Part shown: positions 8,038-14,017 of the stretch, in pieces
Layout of the letters: every line of letters starts with the position of its first letter
Position numbering within the stretch: the first letter of the stretch is position 1
DNA from: an uncultured Porphyromonas sp.
GTDB taxonomy: Bacteria; Bacteroidota; Bacteroidia; Bacteroidales; Porphyromonadaceae
Assembly: GCA_927910985.1 (NCBI GenBank)
Contig: CAKMOP010000052.1
Span: 1-14,017, forward strand
DNA length: 14,017 bases
Reading direction: 5' to 3'
Notes under the pieces: model-generated
The model's database searches: none
Told to the model about the DNA's origin: nothing
What the model saw: the letters and a program-made list of their open reading frames with translations, nothing else
Position numbers and translations under genes: made by a program

Positions 8038-9435
8038 ATGGCACTGATAGACAAAAGCAAGTTTGCGAATAGGAAGGCAATCATTCAGGCAAAGTATAAA
8101 TCTTCTGCTGCTGTCTACATGTGCAACGTGGAAGATGTCAACACCATTTTCGCAGATACAACAAAAGGCAAAAGCATAGAAAAAGCCATAGCAGAAGTTG
8201 CGCATATAGCCTCGTCTACAATATACAGCGAGTCATTAGATATCCTGAGACAGCTATATAAAGGCGAGAGATTTCCAAACCTTTATGAGCACCTAACCAT
8301 CAGTCTCATTATAAAAGAAGCGCTAAACCACTTCTTAGGAGAGGAATATCCCAAGACATCAGACTACTATAAGACATCCTGTAGGGCGGCTATTTCAGCT
8401 GGAAGAATGGATCTAAGACTCCTACTGGGTCACGACATTGACAGCCAAAAAGCAGATCAACTAAAGAAGAAATATGGTATTAATACCGAGGATCTATCTA
8501 CGCAAACAAATGAGATACTGTTTGAAATCTTCTATGACACACGTAGAGAGCGGTTCATTGAACCCCTTGTGAAGATCATCACCAATATCTTTAAGCAGAA
8601 AGGCTCCGATCAAGGGGAGGTATATAGGCAACTTTATCCCGACCGATATATCTCTTTTCAAAGGCAGCATAAAACAGGTCCCAGCATCCGCTACTCAACG
8701 GATTATCGCCCAGGTCCGATCGAGGAGGAACTGAAGGATGTAGAGTTATCCATCAAGACACTCAAGTCTCTCGCCAAAAAGATTGCCGAGCAGGTAAGTG
8801 TATTCCATGAAATCACAAAGTCTAAAGATCCTCTACACAAGGCCATAGAGGAAACTTATGAGCTACGCTCCATAGACTCAGAATACTTATATCAGATTCT
8901 CTTAAACTCCTGCTGCGAAGGAGGCTGGGACGGTATTAACTTCGATTATAGGGGTATAAAAGGTCTTATAAGTAACCTCACAGATCTGACTATGGAGCAA
9001 GTCACCGCAGCTACGAACGAATATAACAGCACGCTGTCTAACCACTCAAATTTCGCGACCGATGTTTCTCTTCACTTTGAGAGACGTACTCCCATCCACA
9101 CATCTCCTGATTGCGAGCCAACAGGTGACGATAGAAGCAAAGGGGGCATACAGCTCAAAGAAGAACAGCCTAAAGGCTATTTAGAAGCGATGCACAAACT
9201 CATTTGCAAGCTATTTCTTGGGGAAAGAGATTACATTCCCCTAATGGGGGAAATACGGAGCGAGAGATATGACGTGGCTTACTTACTCTTTACCGACCTC
9301 ATTGGCAAGTTCCATATGACATCTCACTTCGAGGTAATCTCGTCGACCCCACACAGGGATTGTCCATCTTCATCAAGCACCGAAGGATATACCTTCACTG
9401 TAAAGGAAGTCATCCTTGCGACGGAGTATATATAG
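8038..9435 (+). CDS. Hypothetical protein, island gene 2 (long paralogue)
   Basis: This is a 465-residue protein that I do not recognise. I use the ATG at 8038; a TTG at 7993 would add 15 residues inside the preceding gene. Residues from about 199 to 465 are a paralogous copy of the region shared with island gene 1, including LKSLAKKIA, LRSIDSEYLY, NLTDLTMEQV, IHTSPDCEP and the tail FTVKEVILATEYI. The first 190 or so residues are extra: a lysine-rich, largely helical-looking segment (for example KGKSIEKAIAEVAHIASS and QKADQLKKKYGINTEDL) with no match in gene 1. No signal peptide or membrane helix is seen. AT-rich codons, including many ATA and AGA, set it apart from the flanking genes. The MBL-like gene starts 28 bases later, which fits one operon of three. 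Function unknown; the gene itself is well supported. Confidence 0.82.
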   Translation: MALIDKSKFANRKAIIQAKYKSSAAVYMCNVEDVNTIFADTTKGKSIEKAIAEVAHIASSTIYSESLDILRQLYKGERFPNLYEHLTISLIIKEALNHFLGEEYPKTSDYYKTSCRAAISAGRMDLRLLLGHDIDSQKADQLKKKYGINTEDLSTQTNEILFEIFYDTRRERFIEPLVKIITNIFKQKGSDQGEVYRQLYPDRYISFQRQHKTGPSIRYSTDYRPGPIEEELKDVELSIKTLKSLAKKIAEQVSVFHEITKSKDPLHKAIEETYELRSIDSEYLYQILLNSCCEGGWDGINFDYRGIKGLISNLTDLTMEQVTAATNEYNSTLSNHSNFATDVSLHFERRTPIHTSPDCEPTGDDRSKGGIQLKEEQPKGYLEAMHKLICKLFLGERDYIPLMGEIRSERYDVAYLLFTDLIGKFHMTSHFEVISSTPHRDCPSSSSTEGYTFTVKEVILATEYI

Positions 9436-9463
9436 AGAAAGTAACAAGTAAAATTCAGCGAAT

Positions 9464-10747
9464 ATGAGAGTAGCAAGAACATTCCATCCCATAGGAAAGG
9501 GAGGCTTCAACACGGAGAAGATAGATCTTGACGGAAGAGAGGCTTCTATCGTCTATAACTGTGGTTCAACCTCACTTGACAAGCGTAGTTTAGATCGGAT
9601 CATAGAAAAGGCCTTCCCTGAAGGAGCTCGGATCGACCTCCTATTCATCTCCGACTTCCGCGCAGAGCACATCAATGGGCTCGAAACACTGAAGAGCCAT
9701 TGCCAGATCGACACGGTCGTCCTTCCAGACCTCAGCTATGAGGAGCGGGTACGAACACAGGTAGTACACCACTTCGATTTCTTAACGTTCAATAAGCCAA
9801 CATCATCAAACGAGCTACCCTGTAATACACTCGAATGCTTAATCAATGATCCCGAATCCTTCTTTGGGCCAGGAACACGTATCATTCGGATTAAGCCAGA
9901 GAAGGACTGGGATCCCATAGAGGTTAATATCTCTCCAGGTGGAGATTGGTACATTTCCCAAAAGAGAATATCCATTGGCAGCGGGAGTGGTCCAGGCCAG
10001 GGAGAGGTATTCCCGAGCGGTAGTCCTGTAGTAGTAATTCCTATCAAGGACTGGATCTTCATCCCGATCTACCACGAACAAGAGAGCCAGAGAAAGGTTT
10101 TCGAAGAGGAACTCAAAAAGGTCGGCTTATCCCTCCAAGACATTGACACCATCGAGAAGATAGAGGCCAATGAGAAGGAGCTATCAAAGGTATCTGAATC
10201 AATTAGATGGAATAGACAGTACTCTATGCTATTATATTCAGGTGTCGTAGATGCAAAAGCCGACTCCTATATCTTAGGGGCATATAAGGATTCGAAGCCT
10301 TATCGCTGCTTCAAGGATCACAAGTACTACCACCAGCTGAAGGAACGTGAGTATAAGCGCTACTTAGCAGACTGCGAGCATAACCCTTATTTGAAAGACA
10401 ACGAGCCACGCAAGTACTGGTACTACGAGTGCTACAGGACATCCGTACCAAGTGGCTGCCTATACACGGGCAATATCGACCTAAGTGAAGATAGGCTTGT
10501 CGACAAGATCACACGCAAGCTGTCAGCATTCACCCCAGTTCTGGGTACAATCCAGGTGCCATACCACGGTGCAGCAGAGAACTTCGATCCATCTATTTTA
10601 AAGGTAGGGGCGCTACATTGCGCGGTCGTCTCTTTCGATAGTGGGATCCAGAAACCCTACTCCGTAATAAGAGACATACTGCTGGACGGCCTTCTACCTT
10701 GCCTCGTCACGGAGGATCCCAAGTCCATCGAAGTACAGTACACCTAA
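9464..10747 (+). CDS. Metallo-beta-lactamase-fold-like protein with degraded metal motif, island gene 3
   Basis: This is a 427-residue protein, probably cytoplasmic, with the landmarks of an MBL-fold hydrolase. They are the opening FHPIGKGGF and VYNCGS strands, IDLLFISDFRAEHINGLETL at about 57-76 where the HxHxDH motif is expected, VVLPDLSYEE, CLYTGNIDL (Asn337 where Asp is usual) and VPYHGAAENF (His368). In active members the first motif reads like S-H-F-x-x-D-H-x-N-G. Here the first His is Asp64, the Asp is Glu68, and only His69 remains. The protein may therefore bind metal differently or be inactive. A central region (about 205-330), rich in charged residues and tyrosine (KYWYYECYR), has no clear match. 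It is the last gene of the island operon and is followed by two hairpins. The MBL-like fold is a motif-based call; substrate and role are unknown. Confidence 0.68.
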   Translation: MRVARTFHPIGKGGFNTEKIDLDGREASIVYNCGSTSLDKRSLDRIIEKAFPEGARIDLLFISDFRAEHINGLETLKSHCQIDTVVLPDLSYEERVRTQVVHHFDFLTFNKPTSSNELPCNTLECLINDPESFFGPGTRIIRIKPEKDWDPIEVNISPGGDWYISQKRISIGSGSGPGQGEVFPSGSPVVVIPIKDWIFIPIYHEQESQRKVFEEELKKVGLSLQDIDTIEKIEANEKELSKVSESIRWNRQYSMLLYSGVVDAKADSYILGAYKDSKPYRCFKDHKYYHQLKEREYKRYLADCEHNPYLKDNEPRKYWYYECYRTSVPSGCLYTGNIDLSEDRLVDKITRKLSAFTPVLGTIQVPYHGAAENFDPSILKVGALHCAVVSFDSGIQKPYSVIRDILLDGLLPCLVTEDPKSIEVQYT

Positions 10748-10755
10748 TCCATCAT

Positions 10756-10778
10756 GCTGGGCGATATTAAGTCCCAGC
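10756..10778 (+). terminator. Short hairpin after the island operon
   Basis: GCTGGG (10756-10761) pairs with CCCAGC (10773-10778) over an 11-base AT-rich loop, starting 9 bases after the island gene 3 stop. No T-tract follows, so it is a plausible but weak terminator. Confidence 0.45.
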
Positions 10779-10793
10779 GTCCTATACATAGCC

Positions 10794-10827
10794 ATGCGGC
10801 TGCACCGAGCACTCGGTGCAGCCGCAT
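10794..10827. terminator. 15-bp perfect hairpin (right copy) between island and dpp
   Basis: ATGCGGCTGCACCGA (10794-10808), loop GCAC, and its exact complement (10813-10827). The stem is identical to the one at 6413-6446; only the loop differs. It ends about 80 bases before the dpp -7 element. Here no T-tract follows, but as a perfect stem it could end transcription from either side. Confidence 0.7.
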
Positions 10828-10906
10828 ACGTATATCGGTATAGCTATGCCTTCCACTCCCCTCGAAGCGGATACAATAGCCCCTCGCTTGCCACCCTTGC
10901 TTTTTG

Positions 10907-10914
10907 TATCTTTG
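10907..10914 (+). promoter_or_regulatory. Bacteroidota -7 promoter element (TATCTTTG) before dpp
   Basis: TATCTTTG matches the TAnnTTTG consensus exactly. A TTG at 10888-10890 lies 19 bases upstream and may be the -33 element. A transcript would start near 10920, giving a leader of about 20-25 bases before the ATG at 10943. The same octamer precedes the cobalamin gene. Confidence 0.68.
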
Positions 10915-10942
10915 TCGAAAAGCGAACTAACACATACGAGTT

Positions 10943-13116
10943 ATGCGGACACTACTATCACTAACACTGCTGCTACTCGGCCTGGGCACGAGCTACGAGA
11001 CCAGAGCACAGCAACCCACCAAAACACTCCAAGTCGAGGACGTGACCTCGGGCAAGTTCTATGCCTACACCGCTGGGCGCGGTATGCGCTCCACCAGCGA
11101 CGGCAAGTACTACACACTGATGGATGACAAGCACACGGCCATCCTACGCTACAGCTTCCACACAGGGCAGCTCATCGACACGCTCTTCAGCGTCGCGAAG
11201 GCACGCGAATGTGAGTTCAAGACCTTCGATGACTACATCCTCGAGCCCAAAGGGAACCACATCCTCATCATCACAGATCAAGAAGCCGTCTACCGCCGCT
11301 CCTCCAAGGGGAATGCCTTCCACTACGACGTGCGACGCAACCGTGTCGAGCCTCTGAGCTCTACCTCCGGCAAGGTGATGATACCCACCTTCAGCCTGAT
11401 GGCCGTATGGTTGCCTTCGTGCGCGATGGGAACATCTTCATCAAGAAGTTCGAATACGACACCGAGGTCCAGGTGACCAGCGATGCCGTGCGCAACAAGG
11501 TGATGAACGGCACCACCGACTGGGTCTATGAAGAAGAGCACGAAGCTACCCGACTGATGACCTGGAGCGAAGACAATAACTACTTAGCCTTCGTCCGCAC
11601 CGATGAGAGCGGGGTCGATGAATACAGTATGCCTATCTACGGCACGACCCAGTACCCAGGGGCTTATACCTATAAGTATCCCAAGGCGGGCACCCCGAAT
11701 TCTAAGGTCTCCCTACACATCTACAACGTCACCGACCGCTCGCAGAAGCCCATCAACTTCAAGAGCGAACCCTACTACATTCCTCGCATTGAGTTCATCG
11801 GACGTGACGGCAATTTAGCGGTCTTCTCCCTCAATCGCCAGCAGAACCACCTGACGCTCTACTACGTCAACAATAAGACGCTCCTGCCGAAGGTTATCTT
11901 CGAGGACCGCAACAAAGCCTACGTCGATAGCCGCAACATCCCTAAGTGTAAGTTCGTCCCCACGGGCTTCGCTTACCTCGGAGAGCAAGATGGCTACCGC
12001 CACATCTATCTCTATTCGGACAAGGGCACGCTGCTTCGTAAGATTACCTCAGGGAACTACGACGACACCGACTTCTATGGGATGGACGCCCAAGGGAATG
12101 CATATTACCAAGCTGCAGATGAATCGCCCCTCCGCCGCTCGATATACAAAGTCGATCCCAAGGGACACAAGACCGCCCTGCACCCAGGGAAGGGGGATAA
12201 TAGTGCGATTTTCAGCGACGACTTCTCACACTACATCAGCATCTTCAGCAATAGAGATGTACCTACCATCACGGCTGTCTACGCCACGGGTAGCCTGAAG
12301 CCCCTGCGCGTCCTCAAGGACAACAAGCAGATCACCGAGCGACTCAAGGACTATCGCCTGCGCCGTGAAGAGTTCATCAAGATCCCTAATGGCAAGGGAC
12401 AGGAGCTCAATGCGTGGATACTCAAGCCCTACGACTTCGACCCGAACAAGCAGTATCCCGTGCTGATGACCCAGTATAGTGGTCCCGACTCGCAGCAAGT
12501 ACTTGACTCCTTCGGCCTTGGCTGGGAACAGATCCTGCCCGGCAAGGGTTATATAGTTGTGTGCGTCGACCCTCGTGGCACGGGTGCTCGCGGTGAAGAA
12601 TGGCGCAAGTGCACCTACCTCAACCTCGGTGTCAAGGAAATCGAAGACCAGATAGCCGCCGCCAAGTGGCTGGGTCAGCAGTCCTATATTGATGCCAACC
12701 GCATCGGACTCTATGGATGGAGCTTCGGTGGCTATATGACACTGATGGGTCTGTGCCACGGACAAGGTGTCTTCAAGACGGGCGTTGCTGTGGCTCCTGT
12801 CGCTGATTGGAGCTTCTACGACACCATCTATACCGAGCGGTTTATGCGCACACCTCAGGAAAACCCCACGGGCTACAAGGCTTCTTCCGTCCTCGAAGTG
12901 GCGAAGGACCTCCAGGGGAAGCTCCTCCTGATCCACGGCAGTGCCGACGACAATGTACACGTGCAGAATGCGATGGACTTCACCGACCTGCTCGTCAGTG
13001 AAGGTATTCCCTTCGATATGGCCATTTATAAAGACCGCAACCACGGCATCTATGGAGGCAATGCGCGCAACCATCTCTACAAGCGCATCATCACCTTCAT
13101 CGAGCAGAACCTGTAG
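10943..13116 (+). CDS. dpp4: Dipeptidyl peptidase IV (family S9), one frameshift in this copy
   Basis: This is a serine exopeptidase that removes X-Pro (or X-Ala) dipeptides from peptide N-termini, exported to the periplasm or cell surface. In asaccharolytic Porphyromonas it feeds peptide catabolism. After mending one missing base the protein is about 724 residues, as in P. gingivalis DPP IV. It has a signal peptide (MRTLLSLTLLLLGLGTSYET, cut near TRA-QQ), a beta-propeller domain with the substrate-amine motif DWVYEEE (193-199), and a C-terminal alpha/beta-hydrolase domain. The triad is Ser594 in GWSFGG, Asp669 in GSADDNVH and His701 in DRNHG. The break lies at 11395-11397: the motif should read PTFSPDGRMVAF, but one C of the proline codon is missing, so the upstream frame ends at 11476 and the rest runs in the next frame to 13116. 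It has its own promoter and is followed by a hairpin and lipA. Confidence 0.95.
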
Positions 13117-13144
13117 GCTCTCTGCCCCTATTTACTCCTCACAA

Positions 13145-13180
13145 CCCTTAGGCCGAGGGCTCAGCCCCTCTGCCTAAGGG
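13145..13180 (+). terminator. Two-tier hairpin between dpp and lipA
   Basis: The outer arms CCCTTAGGC (13145-13153) and GCCTAAGGG (13172-13180) pair perfectly. Inside, after one C/T mismatch, GAGGG (13155-13159) pairs with CCCTC (13166-13170) around the loop CTCAGC. It starts 28 bases after the dpp stop and ends 14 bases before the lipA start. There is no T-tract. It is a likely terminator or attenuating structure. Confidence 0.6.
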
Positions 13181-13194
13181 CTATCACTTAGATA

Positions 13195-14017
13195 ATGCAA
13201 GAAGAATCAACCACCCAGAAGCCCCGCAACGTTGTCCGCGTCCGCAAGCCCGAATGGCTGAAGATACGTCTCGGGGATAACTCGACCTTCACCGACACCA
13301 AGCATACCATCGAGCACCACGGGCTCAACACGATTTGTCACAGCGGTAAGTGCCCCAATCAGGGCGAGTGTTGGAGTGCTGGGACAGCTACCTTTATGAT
13401 TGGGGGTGCTGTCTGCACCCGTGCCTGTCGCTTCTGTAACACGCTCTCGGGGAAGGCTCCCGCCCCACTGGATCCGCTGGAGCCAATGAAGGTAGCACAT
13501 AGCATCAAGAAGATGAACCTGCGCCACGCCGTCATCACCAGCGTCGACCGCGACGACCTCGAGGACTACGGCGCACAGCACTGGGTGCGCACCATCGAGG
13601 CCATACGGCGCACTACACCCGAAGTGACTATCGAGGTGCTGATTCCGGACTTCAATGGTCGTCTGGATTACGTTGATCAGATCATTGCTTGCCAGCCGAA
13701 AATCATCTCACACAACCTCGAGACCATCCGCCGACTGACCCCCTCCGTGCGCCACGTGGCGACCTACGAGCAGAGCCTCTCGGTACTCGAGCGTATCGCA
13801 CAGAGTGGCATCCCTGCCAAGACGGGGATCATGCTTGGCCTCGGTGAGACTGAGGAAGAGGTGCTTGAACTCATCGATGACGCCCACGCTGTAGGGGTAT
13901 CGATTATGACCATCGGACAATACCTGCAGCCTACACGTCGCCACCTTCCCGTCGTCGAGTACGTCCATCCCAAGCAATTTGCGCGCCTGCGTACCTTGGG
14001 CTTGGAGAAGGGACTCC
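13195..14017 (+). CDS. lipA: Lipoyl synthase, N-terminal part (runs off window)
   Basis: LipA is a radical-SAM enzyme that inserts two sulfur atoms into protein-bound octanoyl groups to make the lipoyl cofactor of the 2-oxoacid dehydrogenases and the glycine cleavage system. The frame is open from the ATG at 13195 to the window end, giving 274 residues; the family usually has about 280-320, so only the C-terminal end is missing. Both iron-sulfur cluster motifs are present: the auxiliary cluster CX4CX5C at Cys48, Cys53 and Cys59 (CHSGKCPNQGEC), and the radical-SAM CX3CX2C at Cys74, Cys78 and Cys81 (CTRACRFC). Further family landmarks are VITSVDRDDLEDYGA, IEVLIPDF, SHNLET, KTGIMLGLGE and TIGQYLQP. 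It follows dpp by 78 bases across a hairpin. The closing Arg-Ser-Ser-Tyr region expected at the end lies outside the window. Confidence 0.97.
   Translation, partial: MQEESTTQKPRNVVRVRKPEWLKIRLGDNSTFTDTKHTIEHHGLNTICHSGKCPNQGECWSAGTATFMIGGAVCTRACRFCNTLSGKAPAPLDPLEPMKVAHSIKKMNLRHAVITSVDRDDLEDYGAQHWVRTIEAIRRTTPEVTIEVLIPDFNGRLDYVDQIIACQPKIISHNLETIRRLTPSVRHVATYEQSLSVLERIAQSGIPAKTGIMLGLGETEEEVLELIDDAHAVGVSIMTIGQYLQPTRRHLPVVEYVHPKQFARLRTLGLEKGL

Overview
The window looks like a chromosome segment from a Porphyromonas-type Bacteroidota. Three things point there: a BspA-like leucine-rich-repeat protein, two good matches to the Bacteroidota -7 promoter element (TAnnTTTG), and a dipeptidyl peptidase IV gene next to lipA. 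From memory, the DPP IV protein closely resembles the Porphyromonas gingivalis enzyme, and the dpp-lipA order also occurs there. Recognised genes all lie on the + strand. GC content is fairly high in the flanks and visibly lower in the middle.

Layout: (1) 1-542, the C-terminal end of a BspA-like LRR protein. (2) 588-1907, an alpha/beta-hydrolase lipoprotein. (3) 2051-4851, an NhaP2/CvrA-type cation/proton antiporter and a MATE exporter, overlapping by 4 bp as a translationally coupled pair. (4) 4968-6383, a fused cobalamin gene (precorrin-3B C17-methyltransferase plus precorrin-8X methylmutase) with its own promoter and terminator; this copy carries two single-base frame breaks. (5) 6384-7022, about 640 bp without a convincing gene, holding a terminator, a degenerate 22-bp tandem repeat and an inverted repeat. 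(6) 7023-10747, a lower-GC accessory island of three genes: two tandem paralogues of unknown family, then a protein with a metallo-beta-lactamase-like fold whose metal ligands look degraded. (7) 10943-13116, DPP IV with one single-base frame break. (8) 13195-14017, lipA, running off the window.

The centre of interest is the three-gene island. It sits between two copies of an identical 15-bp hairpin (6413-6446 and 10794-10827), one terminating the cobalamin gene and one just before the dpp promoter. The paralogues share about 260 residues and an almost identical C-terminal tail but differ at the N-terminus. Together with the MBL-like protein they could be an undescribed, possibly conflict or defence-related, module. 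That function is inference only.

Three single-base indels interrupt otherwise well-conserved housekeeping genes, and the downstream sequence stays in good coding order. Base-calling or assembly error is therefore at least as likely as true gene decay.
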